Positions 51,145-59,476 are shown, numbered from the stretch's first letter. The stretch: 64,000 nt of DNA from Nonomuraea pusilla (GCF_900109355.1 NZ_FOBF01000029.1:1-64000); one strand, 5' to 3'. The notes: generated from the letters alone by a model not told the origin. Numbers and translations: made by a program.

Positions 51145-51972
51145 TCAGGTGAGCGGGCCCGTCACGGCCGCGTCGAAGTCACGGTCGGAGAGGGTTCTGC
51201 GGAGGTTCAGGAGGGCTTCTGCCTGCCAGCCGACGACGTAGCGGGTCTGCGGCCGGTCCGCCTCGATCGCCTGCCTGATGGTGGTCGCGACCACGGCGGG
51301 GTCGGTGGCCTGGTCGCTCTGGTGACCGGCGGGCGCCTCGGCGACGCGGGCCATGGCTTCCGCCATCACGCCGTACGCCCCATGTCCCGATATTTCCCGC
51401 AATTGGCGTGGGGTCTCGGCCTCGAAACCGGTCCTGATGATGCCCGGCTGGATCACGACCACGTCGATGCCGAACGGCCCGGTCTCCATGCGCAGCGTGT
51501 CGGAGAACGCCTCCAGCGCGTGCTTGGAGGCGTAGTACCAGGCGCCCAGCGGGAACGCGAGCTCGCCGCCGACCGACGACACGTTCACGATCGTCCCCGA
51601 CTCTTGCCGCCGCATGTGCGGCAGGACCAGCTGGACCAGCCGGGCCGGCGCGAACAGGTTCACCTCGAACTCGTCCCGCGCCATCGTCAGCGGCGTGTCC
51701 TCCACCGCGCCGTGCAGGACGGCCCCGGCGTTGTTCACCAGCACGTCGATGCGCCCCTGCTCGTCCAGGACCGTGCGGACGGCCCGCTGGAGGTGCTCCT
51801 CCTCGGTCACGTCCACCGGGAGCGCACGACCCCCGGCCTCGTCGATCGCGGCCATGCGCCCCACCCGGCGCGCGGCGCCGTACACGACGTGTCCCGCGCG
51901 CAGGAGTTCCAGCGCGGTGGCGTGGCCGATGCCGGACGAGGCACCGGTGATCAGGCATACCTTGGCTGCCAT
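51145..51972 (-). CDS. Short-chain dehydrogenase/reductase
   Basis: 275 residues. NAD(P) motif TGASSGIGHA at the N-terminus, NNAG near 85, catalytic Ser in NVSSVGG, Tyr and Lys in YYASKHALEAF, and QPGIIRTGF. The loop after the first strand (YGAARRVGRM) with Arg suggests NADPH. A classical SDR of unknown substrate. It is divergent from the chimeric regulator at 52255, a common arrangement for a regulator and its target, and leads toward the exporter genes. Confidence 0.92.
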   Translation of the reverse strand: MAAKVCLITGASSGIGHATALELLRAGHVVYGAARRVGRMAAIDEAGGRALPVDVTEEEHLQRAVRTVLDEQGRIDVLVNNAGAVLHGAVEDTPLTMARDEFEVNLFAPARLVQLVLPHMRRQESGTIVNVSSVGGELAFPLGAWYYASKHALEAFSDTLRMETGPFGIDVVVIQPGIIRTGFEAETPRQLREISGHGAYGVMAEAMARVAEAPAGHQSDQATDPAVVATTIRQAIEADRPQTRYVVGWQAEALLNLRRTLSDRDFDAAVTGPLT

Positions 51973-52254
51973 GTCAGGATCTCCTTGAGGTTCGACGCCT
52001 TGGCGGGACGACACGCCCGCAGGCCGGGTGGACCGGGCACGCTCCGGTCCGCCGCGCGATCGTTCGCGCCATGGGAAAGTTACGGACGCCCTCGCGCCTT
52101 CAGCAAGGCGCGAAACCTGTCCTCCCAGGTCAGGCACGCGTGATTGGCGTAACGACGGTGACGGCAAATGCAACATCCTCCGCAAGGTGTCGCAATGAGG
52201 TCCGTCCCGGGGGCATACTTGGGCACCCGCGCGACAGACGTGCCAGGAGGACGC

Positions 52255-52998
52255 ATGCCAGGAGGCCACCTGACGTACGAGGACCGCCGCACGATCGCGG
52301 AAGGTCTGCGGGAAGGGCTGGCGTACGCGGAGATCGCCCGCCGCCTGGGCCGCCCCCGGTCGACGGTCGGCCGCGAGATCGCCCGCAACGGCGGGCCGCA
52401 CGGCTACCGCGCGGCCCGCGCGCAGCGGGCGACCGAATGGCGCGCCCGCCGCCGCCCGGCCCCGTCGCCGAGCCCGCCGGCGGCGGACGCCCGCGGGCGC
52501 GACCCCGAGGCGGTGCGAGCGTTCCAGCAGCTGCTCACCGAGCGGCTCGGCGGAGTACCCTCGATGGCGGCCAGGGTGCTGGCCTGCCTGTTCACCAGCG
52601 ACACGGGCGTCCTGACCGTCGCCGACCTCACCGAGCGGCTCCACGTCAGCCCCGCGTCGATCTCGAAGGGCGTCGGCTACCTGGAACAGGCCGGACTCCT
52701 CCGGCGTGAGCGTGACAACCGGCGCGAGCGGTACGTCATCGACGACGAGGTCTGGTACCGCGCGTGGCTGGTGGGCACGCGGTCGATGATGCTGTGGGCC
52801 GAGACCGTCAGGGCAGGCGTCGACGTCCTCGGCCCGCACACCCCGGCGGGCGCCCGGCTGCGGACCGCGAGCCGGTTCTTCGAGCTCCTCAACACCGACA
52901 TGGCGGCGGCGGCCGAACACTACCGGCAGACCTTCTCCGGCGACCGGGACGCCGTCCCGGCGCAGGAGCCGCCTCCGGGAGACGGACCACCCGCCTGA
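52255..52998 (+). CDS. Chimeric regulator: IS30-type helix-turn-helix plus GbsR/MarR winged helix
   Basis: About 247 residues from ATG 52255 with AGGAGG four bases ahead. Residues 5-65 (LTYEDRRTIAEGLREGLAYA, EIARRLGRPRSTVGREIARN) are the helix-turn-helix found at the N-terminus of IS30-family transposases. Residues 90-235 form a GbsR-like MarR domain (MAARVLACLFTSDTGVLTVADLTERLHVSPASISK in pieces, then GYLEQAGLLRRERDNRRERY). Two DNA-binding units in one chain could read a composite operator. Divergent from the SDR gene; an imperfect repeat TGCAACA/TGTCGCA (52169-52194) lies between them. Confidence 0.82.
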   Translation: MPGGHLTYEDRRTIAEGLREGLAYAEIARRLGRPRSTVGREIARNGGPHGYRAARAQRATEWRARRRPAPSPSPPAADARGRDPEAVRAFQQLLTERLGGVPSMAARVLACLFTSDTGVLTVADLTERLHVSPASISKGVGYLEQAGLLRRERDNRRERYVIDDEVWYRAWLVGTRSMMLWAETVRAGVDVLGPHTPAGARLRTASRFFELLNTDMAAAAEHYRQTFSGDRDAVPAQEPPPGDGPPA

Positions 52999-53073
52999 AA
53001 CGGGGCCGTCCCCCCGGGGGGAACGGAGGCGAACGTCTCCGTCCCCCGGGGGAACGGAGGCGGACGTCGGCGC

Positions 53074-53820
53074 TCAGTCGCAGGCGGCCGTCGGCTGCGG
53101 GGCGAACTGCTGCTTCTGCCCCGGTGCGGCGGCCTTGAGCGCGGCCGCGAGATCGTCCGCGCCCCTGCCCACCATGTCCTCCTTGAGCCCGGCGTTCGGA
53201 CCGGCGTCGGCGGCGAGGGCGCGCGCCTCCGCGACGGTCCGCACCTCGCCCTGCAGCTCGCCCTGGCCGATCACACCGCCGTCGAACGGCAGCTCCGAGC
53301 CCTCACCGAGCCCCATCCACCTCCCGGGCTCGGGAGCGTCGCCCTCGGCGCACCGGGGCCCTTGCCAGGCGATGGCCAGGATGTACCGGTGTCCCGGCTC
53401 GATGCGGGGCCGGCCCTCCATGGCGAGCACGGTCGGGTTGTCCAGGTTCCCGTCGGTGAAGGTCCATCCCGTGGCGTTGTACTCCCACGCCTCCGGCGCG
53501 GGCCGGGCCGCGTCCGGTCGCGACCACAGCACGTTCTGGACCTCCAGGCCGACCTTGCGCCCCATCAGCCCCTCCCCCCGCTCGACGTCCGTCCGCGTGG
53601 GCGGGACCGGCTGTTCCGAGGTGGCGCTGACGACGACCACGTGGTCGGCGTACGTCACCCAGTCCGTGGCCGTGGTGCTGGGCAGGCGGTCGTCTCCGTG
53701 GGCCAGCGCCACCACCCTCTCCCGCTGCGGCGGGCCGTCGGCGGCGTCGGCGGCGAGCCCGGCGACGGCGACGGCCGCGGCCGTTCCGAGGCCGGCGGCG
53801 ACCCGGGTGATCCGTCTCAT
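53074..53820 (-). CDS. Exported protein of unknown function
   Basis: 248 residues. Signal peptide MRRITRVAAGLGTAAAVAVAG, cleavage near ADA. The mature protein has WVTYADHVVVVSATSEQPVP, GRKVGLEVQNVLWSRP, RIEPGHRYILAIAW and a final Gln-rich tail with ACD. I do not recognise the family. It lies 10 bp past the metzincin-motif gene on the same strand, so it is the third gene of that operon. Confidence 0.7.
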   Translation of the reverse strand: MRRITRVAAGLGTAAAVAVAGLAADAADGPPQRERVVALAHGDDRLPSTTATDWVTYADHVVVVSATSEQPVPPTRTDVERGEGLMGRKVGLEVQNVLWSRPDAARPAPEAWEYNATGWTFTDGNLDNPTVLAMEGRPRIEPGHRYILAIAWQGPRCAEGDAPEPGRWMGLGEGSELPFDGGVIGQGELQGEVRTVAEARALAADAGPNAGLKEDMVGRGADDLAAALKAAAPGQKQQFAPQPTAACD

Positions 53821-53830
53821 GGCGTCCCTC

Positions 53831-54499
53831 CTAGTAGGTGGCGTTGATGTTTTCCCGGTTGTTGGCGCCTAGGTGGGGGTGGCCGTCGGAAGGGGTCACC
53901 AGGCACCCGAGGCGGCCATCGGTGTTGTCGAGCACGGGGGTGCTGTACTTGCCGTGCTGCAGGCCCACCGCGTGGCCGGTCTCGTGGCACACCCGCGCGT
54001 ACGTGTAGTCGCCGTTGCCCCGGATGCGGATGTACTGCTGGTCGCACTTGTAAGGCTTGCCGCCCAGGGCGTTGCACCACGTCATCCCGGCGGCGCCGTC
54101 CGAGAGGCCGGTCGAGCCCTCCTGGTAGATGATGTCGGTCTCGGCGTCCCCCTCGAACACCGGCGACGAGTCGTAGTGGAAGGCCAGGTCGGTGGGGCGG
54201 TACTCCCCGTCGATGGCGGCGTTGACGGTGGCGCGGTCCTCCGATTCCAGCTCGTACTCGCCGCTGCTGTCCATGTAGAAGTAGACCTCGCGGTTGTCGG
54301 TCTGGCACGGGGGATGCCCCGATTCGAGCCAGCAGGTGACGCTGGTCGCCAGGGTCGGGAACATGTTGTCGGTGACGGCCGCCCAGGCCACCCCGACCGC
54401 GACCGTCAACGGCACGAGAGCCATCGCCACCACGCCGGCGACCCGTCGCCGCTGGGGGCCGCGCGCCCGCACCTCTCTCCTTCGCCCGAGTATGATCAT
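53831..54499 (-). CDS. Exported metzincin-type zinc metalloprotease candidate
   Basis: 222 residues. The N-terminus has a basic stretch then one hydrophobic helix (VAGVVAMALVPLTVAVGVAWA), a signal peptide or anchor. CHETGHAVGLQHG supplies HExxHxxGxxH with His172, Glu173, His176 and His182, the zinc site of metzincins such as matrixins and snapalysin. Upstream AETDIIYQEG has the calcium/substrate-strand look. A Met-turn is not obvious in the short tail, so activity is not certain. The start overlaps the preceding gene's stop (ATGA). Confidence 0.8.
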   Translation of the reverse strand: MIILGRRREVRARGPQRRRVAGVVAMALVPLTVAVGVAWAAVTDNMFPTLATSVTCWLESGHPPCQTDNREVYFYMDSSGEYELESEDRATVNAAIDGEYRPTDLAFHYDSSPVFEGDAETDIIYQEGSTGLSDGAAGMTWCNALGGKPYKCDQQYIRIRGNGDYTYARVCHETGHAVGLQHGKYSTPVLDNTDGRLGCLVTPSDGHPHLGANNRENINATY

Positions 54500-54984
54500 C
54501 GGCAGGCCACGTCCTCGACCAGGCGCCTGCCGTTGTACTTGGGGCCGCCGGGGCCGTCAGGGCCGGGGTAGTCGCCGTGTCTGGCGAGGATGCTCACGCA
54601 GTGCTTCCTGCCGTAGACCTTCACCGGCCCCGCGTGGTACTTGAAGTGCCCGTCGTCCGCGTCGATGTTGTTCTTGACGACCTCCGACGGCCACGTGTCG
54701 TTCCACATGCGGATGGACATCGGGGTGCGCTCGCCGTACCTGGGGTCGCCGGGACGCTTGGCGAGGACGGCGCAGTTCCAGCCGCTGCGGGCGTCGTAGA
54801 AGAGCTTGATGTCGCTGACGTAGTACGTCTTCTTGGTGATCTCGTCCTTCAGCGGCAGGGGCCAGCTTCTCACCAGCGACCCGGTGCAGCCGTACGCGGC
54901 CGCGCTCGCCGGTGCGGAGCCGGCGGCCTGCAGGGCCAGGACGGTGACCATCGGGAGGAGGACGGACAGAGATCTGCGGAGCAT
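54496..54984 (-). CDS. Small exported protein leading the metzincin operon
   Basis: 162 residues from ATG 54984, where a signal peptide starts (MLRRSLSVLLPMVTVLALQAAG, cleavage after ASA). The mature part is Tyr/Lys/Trp-rich with five Cys (YGCTGSL, GWNCAVL, KHCVSIL, VACR) and looks like a compact disulfide protein. Small size, export and position suggest an inhibitor, substrate or binding partner of the protease encoded next; that is inference. Divergent from the TetR gene. Confidence 0.72.
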   Translation of the reverse strand: MLRRSLSVLLPMVTVLALQAAGSAPASAAAYGCTGSLVRSWPLPLKDEITKKTYYVSDIKLFYDARSGWNCAVLAKRPGDPRYGERTPMSIRMWNDTWPSEVVKNNIDADDGHFKYHAGPVKVYGRKHCVSILARHGDYPGPDGPGGPKYNGRRLVEDVACR

Positions 54985-55025
54985 CACGACTCCTGACTCT
55001 CGGAAGATCATGCTGACCAACATAC

Positions 55026-55056
55026 AAACGTTTCGGAGCGCTCGCTCTGTTATTAT
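55026..55056 (+). promoter_or_regulatory. TetR operator and leaderless promoter
   Basis: AAACGTTT (55026-55033) and GAGCG-CT-CGCTC (55036-55047) are palindromes in the divergent gap. TATTAT (55051-55056) is a good -10 box whose start point would fall at about the ATG at 55063, so the TetR mRNA is probably leaderless. Confidence 0.5.
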
Positions 55057-55062
55057 GGTGAC

Positions 55063-55731
55063 ATGCCTCGACCCCGGGTTCACGATCTCGACCAACTCCT
55101 CGACGTCGCCGAGCGGCTCGTGGCCGACGGCGGTCCCGAACGGTTCACGGTCCGAGCGCTCGCGGCGGCCTCAGGCGTGTCGAACGGGGCCATCTACCAC
55201 GCGTTCGGGTCACTGCCCGTACTGCTCGGACGGCTGTGGCTGAGGGCGGCGGGAGATTTCCTGGACCTGCAGGTCGAGCTCGCCGACGCGGTGCAAGGGG
55301 GCGATCGCGAGGCGGCGGTCGAGGCGGTGGTGGCGGCGGCGAGCACACCCGCGGTGTTCGCCGACCGCCGCCCCGCCGCGGCCCGCATGCTCGTGGCGGT
55401 GCGCCGCGACCAGCTGCTCGGCCCCGAGGTGCCGCAGGAGCTGGCGGAGGCGATGTTCGCCCTGGACAAGCGGCTGATCGCGCTGCTGACGCGGCTGTCG
55501 CGGGCGCTGTGGGGCCGGGCCGACGGGGCGAGCGTCGAGGTGGTGACACTGTGCCTGGTCGACCTGCCGACCGCCGTCTTCCGCCGGGCCCTGACCGAGC
55601 CGACCACGGACGGCCAGCCCGTGATCGGAGCCGACACCCGGGCCCGCCTGGAGGCCGCGGTCCGCGCCGTCCTCACCCTCCCGCCGCCACCCCCACGGGG
55701 CGGCCGGCCCGTCCCCTCCGAAGTGGACTGA
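55063..55731 (+). CDS. TetR-family transcriptional regulator
   Basis: 222 residues. The helix-turn-helix is LLDVAERLVADGGPERFTVRALAAASGVSNGAIYHAFGS in standard TetR order, followed by a helical domain and a Pro-rich tail (LPPPPPRGGRP). It is divergent from the exported-protease operon and reads from a promoter with a palindromic site in front. The likely targets are itself and that operon. No ribosome site precedes the ATG. Confidence 0.9.
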   Translation: MPRPRVHDLDQLLDVAERLVADGGPERFTVRALAAASGVSNGAIYHAFGSLPVLLGRLWLRAAGDFLDLQVELADAVQGGDREAAVEAVVAAASTPAVFADRRPAAARMLVAVRRDQLLGPEVPQELAEAMFALDKRLIALLTRLSRALWGRADGASVEVVTLCLVDLPTAVFRRALTEPTTDGQPVIGADTRARLEAAVRAVLTLPPPPPRGGRPVPSEVD

Positions 55732-55743
55732 CCGCCCGGGACG

Positions 55744-56688
55744 TCACCAGCGCTCCCCCCACCGGCGGCGCAGCCAGGCGATGGTCGCGCGGCGCGAGCG
55801 CTCGCGCCGCCCACGCAGGTGCGGGGCGTGCGCCGGGCCCGGGAGGGACGCCGCCCGGGTCCAGTAGCCGGCCAGCGCGACGAGGAACGCCTCCACCCGC
55901 TCCGGCTCGGCGCCGGCGCCGGCCGGGTGCCCGGCGAAGACGTCCTCCGGGTCGAGACCGCCCAGGTCCGACAGCAGCAGCAGGCAGACCAGGTCCGCCC
56001 AGGCCGGGCCGGTACAGGCACGCCCCCAGTCCAGCAGGCTCGCCGCGCCGGACGGCCCGATGACGACGTTGTCGAAACGCAGGTCGAAGTGGAGCAGCGT
56101 CTCCCCTGCCACCAGCTCGCCCCACGTCGCCTCCACCGCGGCGAGCCGCGCCAGGTGACCGCGCTCCCATGCCCCGACGCCCTCGACGGTGACCTCGCCC
56201 CGGACGCCGTCACGCTCCAGCGCCTGCCACGTCTCGCACCGTCCCGCCAGCCGCGCGGCCACCGTCGGCAGTCCGCCGACCGGCGACGGCGTCAGCTCCA
56301 CGGCGCACACCGCCAGCGCCCGCAGCGCGGCGGCCAGCTCGCCGGGCCGCCACGGCTCGTGCGCCGGCGCGCCCCGGGCCACGTCGAAGCACAGCAGCAA
56401 CCATCCGGCCCGCTCGAACGCGAACCGCAGCCGCGGCGCGGGCACCGCCGGCGGCAGCGCGGCGGCGACGGCCATCTCGGTGCGGTAGTCGCCGGCGTCG
56501 GCGGAAGCACCGGGCACCGCCTTGACGAACACCTGCTCGCCCCGGGCGGGCGTGGCCACGCCGAGGACGCCGGAGGAGAAACCGCCGTCGCGCTCCTCGA
56601 AGTCCCGCACCGGCGAACCCAGCCGGCGCCCCACCTCGTCGCGCACGGCGGCGGGCAGCTCGCTCCAGTCCCGCCGCAGGGTTCTCAC
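55744..56688 (-). CDS. APH-fold small-molecule phosphotransferase
   Basis: About 314 residues from GTG 56688, where the typical family start (VRTLRRDWSELPAAVRDEVG) begins; ATG 56757 is possible. Catalytic loop LLHFDLRFDNVVIG (Asp, Asn) and metal motif LLDWGRACTGPAWADL are those of the APH/choline kinase group; VFVKAVPG gives the ATP lysine. The substrate is unknown; many such actinomycete kinases act on metabolites rather than antibiotics. Convergent with the TetR gene. Confidence 0.85.
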   Translation of the reverse strand: MRTLRRDWSELPAAVRDEVGRRLGSPVRDFEERDGGFSSGVLGVATPARGEQVFVKAVPGASADAGDYRTEMAVAAALPPAVPAPRLRFAFERAGWLLLCFDVARGAPAHEPWRPGELAAALRALAVCAVELTPSPVGGLPTVAARLAGRCETWQALERDGVRGEVTVEGVGAWERGHLARLAAVEATWGELVAGETLLHFDLRFDNVVIGPSGAASLLDWGRACTGPAWADLVCLLLLSDLGGLDPEDVFAGHPAGAGAEPERVEAFLVALAGYWTRAASLPGPAHAPHLRGRRERSRRATIAWLRRRWGERW

Positions 56689-56824
56689 GGCCACAGTCAA
56701 CAGGGGTTGCAGGAGCCGGACAAGGACGGCCGCCCGAAGTTCGTACGCGACCGGCATGAACGGCGCCCGCCCCGGCGGCGCACCGTGGACTCGTACCGAA
56801 CCCGGCCAGAAGGAGGCACCAGTC

Positions 56825-57145
56825 GTGAGCGTTCCCGGCAGCCGCACCCCCGGTCACGGCGCTCCCCCCGATCCGCTCGACCCCCTGGCCCGGCTGGAGG
56901 CGCTGTTCGACGCCGGCTCGCCGCGGCCCCGGCGCGAGCCGGCGGCGGTGGCCGGGCACGAGCGGCAGGCCCTGGAGGAGCGGCTCGCGGCCGAGCACGA
57001 GAAGGTCGCCGGCGGTATCGGACGGGCGCTGGAGGCGGGCGTCGTCGACGTGGTCGTCGAGCCCGCCGACACCCGGCGCGCCCTCGCCCGCGCGATCGCG
57101 GAGGCCGCGCCCGCCCGGGGCGCGCACGCCAACATCCCCCTGTGA
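56825..57145 (+). CDS. Miniature protein made of both ends of an acyl-CoA carboxylase beta subunit
   Basis: 106 residues from GTG 56825. The start (PLDPLARLEALFDAGS) is like the N-terminal helix of carboxyltransferase beta subunits. The end (AGVVDVVVEPADTRRALARA, then AHANIPL) matches their conserved C-terminus, in which VDxVIxPxxTRxxL and HGNIPL are standard. About 400 central residues, including both crotonase cores, are missing, so it cannot catalyse transfer. It may be an internal-deletion relic or a small protein that binds carboxylase partners. The frame is open and codon use normal. Confidence 0.6.
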   Translation: MSVPGSRTPGHGAPPDPLDPLARLEALFDAGSPRPRREPAAVAGHERQALEERLAAEHEKVAGGIGRALEAGVVDVVVEPADTRRALARAIAEAAPARGAHANIPL

Positions 57146-57181
57146 ACCGCCCGGCCCCACCCCGGGGCCGCGGGACCTCAG

Positions 57182-57416
57182 GGGAAGCCCTGCTGAGCAG
57201 GACCCCGGGGACGGCCTGCGCAGCGAGACCTTGGGGACGCCTTGCTGAGCGGGGCGTCCGGGACGCCGTACTGAGCGAGACCTCCGGGACGCCGTACTGA
57301 GCGGGACCTCCGGGACGCCGTACTGAGCGGGACCACCGGGACGCCGTACTGAGCGGGACCACCGGGGACGCCGTACTGAGCGGGACCACCGGGACGCCGT
57401 ACTGAGCGGGGCGTCC
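57182..57416. repeat. Nine 26-bp tandem repeats
   Basis: Unit begins GGGACGCCGTACTGAGCGGG. Units start at 57182, 57208, 57234, 57260, 57286, 57312, 57338, 57365 and 57391, with one extra G at 57364. Units 4-9 are nearly identical; 1-3 are diverged. The period is not a multiple of three, so it is not coding. It fills the gap after the miniature carboxylase gene. Confidence 0.92.
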
Positions 57417-57625
57417 GGGGTCGTACCAGCCGACCCCGGACGCCCGCCCGCGCCATCTACCGCAGGCCCGCGCGCCCCGCGCCCGGGAGACCTCCCCACG
57501 AGCAGCCCCGGACCCGGGGCCGCCGGACGGCCATGCGGTAAGATCGCTGACCGGAAACCTGCCCCGCAGGCAGGAAGATCATGCACCGCCGCCCACACCG
57601 ACCTCCTCCGCCGCCGCCCGTTCAA

Positions 57626-57695
57626 GCGGGCCCGGTCAGGCGGGCCCGGTCAGGCGGGCCCGGTCAGGCGGGCCCGGTCAGGCGGGCGCGGTCAG
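57626..57695. repeat. Five 14-bp tandem repeats at the 3' end of the monooxygenase gene
   Basis: GCGGGCCCGGTCAG is repeated four times exactly from 57626 and once with one change (57682-57695). The last copies hold the final codons and stop of the FAD enzyme gene, so the repeat has supplied its C-terminal residues. Confidence 0.92.
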
Positions 57696-58796
57696 GCGGT
57701 TGCTGAAGCGGGCCAGCATGCCGGTCTGGGACGTGTCCGGGATCAGCCGCCCCAGGAACGGCGGGATCCGCCAGTTGGCGGGGTTACGCCTGGCCAGCCG
57801 CGACACCAGCGAGATGTGCGGGTAGCGGGCCTGCTCGTAGGCGCGCAGCCGCGCCGCCGGGTCGCCGCCCCTGGCCAGCTCGCGCCCGAGCACCCAGGCG
57901 TCCTCGAGCGTCTGGTTGGCGCCCTGCCCGAGCGTGGGCGGCATGGTGTGGGCGGCGTCGCCCACCAGGGTGACCCGGCCCTCCCCCCACACCCGGCGGA
58001 CCCTGTTCCAGTGGTGGCCGAAGAACTCGAGGTCGTCCTCGGTGGCGGCCTCCAGCACCTCGGGTACCGGTGACGCCCACCGCCCGAACCGGCGGCGCAG
58101 TTCCTCCAGCGGCGCGGCGGACCGCGGGTCGGCGGGTGACCAGCGCACGTCGAACCACCACTGCAGCAGCCCGTCCCCGGCGGGCATGAGCCCGCACGCG
58201 CCCTCCCGCCCGGTGATCATGAGGTGGCGGCCGGTGTCGGTGATCTCGATGCCGATCGGGCTCAGCCCCTGCCAGGTGCCGTACGTCGCCGGCCGGACGG
58301 TCCCCTCACCCCACAGCCGCCTGCGCACGGCCGAGTGGTGGCCGTCGGCGCCCACGAGCAGGTCGCCCGTGGCGGTGGAGCCGTCGGTGAAGGTGACGGT
58401 GACCCGGTCGCGGTCCTGGGTGAAGCCGTCGCAGGTCATGCCGTGTTGGACGAGGTCGCCGGGCAGCCCGTCGGCCAGGCGTTCCAGCAGGTGGCGGCGG
58501 GGGACGGCCGTGGTGGGGAAGCCGAAGCGGCGGGCCGCGTGGCCGATGTCCATGCCGGTGCGCAGCCGGCCGCCGGAGGTCATCGCGTCGATCCTGTCGA
58601 TGCGCGCGCCGACGCCGTCCAGGCTGACGCCGAGGTCGTCCAGCACGGCGTTGCCGTTGCTCCACACCAGCAGCGCCTTGCCGCCCGTGCGCCGCTCCGG
58701 GGCCTGTTCGAAGACCCGTACGCGGTGGCCGGCGGCCAGGAGCGTCCGTGCGACGGCCAGGCCGCCCACCCCGGAGCCGATGACGAGAATCTCCAT
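57678..58796 (-). CDS. FAD-dependent monooxygenase (PHBH fold)
   Basis: 372 residues from ATG 58796 (GGAG ahead). FAD-binding GxGxxG in LVIGSGVGGLAVA, the DG motif GADGHHSAVR, and GDAAHTMPPTLGQGANQTLEDA. These are flavin hydroxylases of aromatic substrates or antibiotics, such as TetX-like and related enzymes. It is divergent from a MarR gene with a clear operator between, so it is likely induced by an aromatic or drug-like ligand. Its last codons lie in the 14-bp repeats. Confidence 0.92.
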   Translation of the reverse strand: MEILVIGSGVGGLAVARTLLAAGHRVRVFEQAPERRTGGKALLVWSNGNAVLDDLGVSLDGVGARIDRIDAMTSGGRLRTGMDIGHAARRFGFPTTAVPRRHLLERLADGLPGDLVQHGMTCDGFTQDRDRVTVTFTDGSTATGDLLVGADGHHSAVRRRLWGEGTVRPATYGTWQGLSPIGIEITDTGRHLMITGREGACGLMPAGDGLLQWWFDVRWSPADPRSAAPLEELRRRFGRWASPVPEVLEAATEDDLEFFGHHWNRVRRVWGEGRVTLVGDAAHTMPPTLGQGANQTLEDAWVLGRELARGGDPAARLRAYEQARYPHISLVSRLARRNPANWRIPPFLGRLIPDTSQTGMLARFSNRLTAPA

Positions 58797-58805
58797 GTCT
58801 TCTCC

Positions 58806-58833
58806 ACTTCGAAGTATCTTCACTTCGAAGATA
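58806..58833. promoter_or_regulatory. MarR operator between monooxygenase and MarR genes
   Basis: TATCTTC (58815-58821), five bases, GAAGATA (58827-58833) form a perfect inverted repeat, overlapping the palindrome ACTTCGAAGT (58806-58815). ACTTCGAAG thus occurs twice, 16 bp apart. It lies 10 bp before the monooxygenase start and 20 bp before the MarR start. Confidence 0.75.
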
Positions 58834-58852
58834 TACCGGGGTGGAGTAGGTT

Positions 58853-59320
58853 GTGGAAGTGGCCCAGAACCATCCGGACGAGGGAGCGTTCCGCGAGTTC
58901 CTGATCGCGGTCCTCCTGCACAACGAGGCCGTCGCCGACCACCTCGGCCTGCAGCCCGTCGACGTCGCCGCCGCCGTCCTGCTCGACATGCGCGGGCCGC
59001 TGTCCGCGGGGGCGATCTCCGAGGAACTCGGCCTGCCCTCCGCCTCCACCACCCGGCTCATCGACAGGCTGGAGAAGGCGGGTTACGCGCGCCGCGTACG
59101 CGGGCGGCGCGACCGCCGCACCGTCACCGTCGAACTCGTCGAAGGCGGCCTCGACGACTACCATGCCGCCTGCGCGTCGACCAGGCGCCACCTGGAGGTG
59201 CTCGCGGCGCGCTACGGGCCGGAGCAGGCCGCCCTGCTGCTCGACATGTTCGCCCACCTGGCCACCGCCTACCGCTCGGCCGCCAGGGAACTGCGGGAAG
59301 GCCCGGCACCGGCCCGGTGA
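58853..59320 (+). CDS. MarR-family transcriptional regulator
   Basis: 155 residues from GTG 58853 (GGAG six bases ahead). Winged helix at about 35-105: GPLSAGAISEELGLPSASTT, RLIDRLEKAGYARRVRGRRD, with the RRD wing typical of MarR. Flanking helices give the dimer. Divergent from the FAD monooxygenase, which it probably represses until its ligand binds. Confidence 0.92.
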   Translation: MEVAQNHPDEGAFREFLIAVLLHNEAVADHLGLQPVDVAAAVLLDMRGPLSAGAISEELGLPSASTTRLIDRLEKAGYARRVRGRRDRRTVTVELVEGGLDDYHAACASTRRHLEVLAARYGPEQAALLLDMFAHLATAYRSAARELREGPAPAR

Positions 59321-59475
59321 TCGTCCCGGCCCACTGATCGTTCCGGTCCGCGGGATCGTCCCGGTCCGCTGACCGTCCCACCGCGCGGCGGGCGTGATCG
59401 GCGCGCGCCGGGCGGGACCGGCGCGCGCCGGGCGGGACCGGCGCGCGCCGGGCGTGACCGGCGCGCGGCGGCATC
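59318..59475. repeat. Intergenic repeats of 17-20 bp
   Basis: First, three or four copies of GATCGTCCCGGTCCGCT-like units (59318-59378), then 20-bp units GCGCGCGCCGGGCGGGACCG at 59401, 59421 and 59441 with partial copies at both ends. It lies between the convergent MarR and SARP-fusion genes. No gene. Confidence 0.85.
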
Positions 59476-59476
59476 C

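Noticed and set aside
57182..57416. CRISPR array
   Set aside because: The units are contiguous, with no unique spacers between them, and no cas genes lie in the window.
56697..57625. Periodic proteins predicted through the 26-bp repeats
   Set aside because: The unit is not divisible by three, so all frames cycle through the same repeat; no start or ribosome site supports them.
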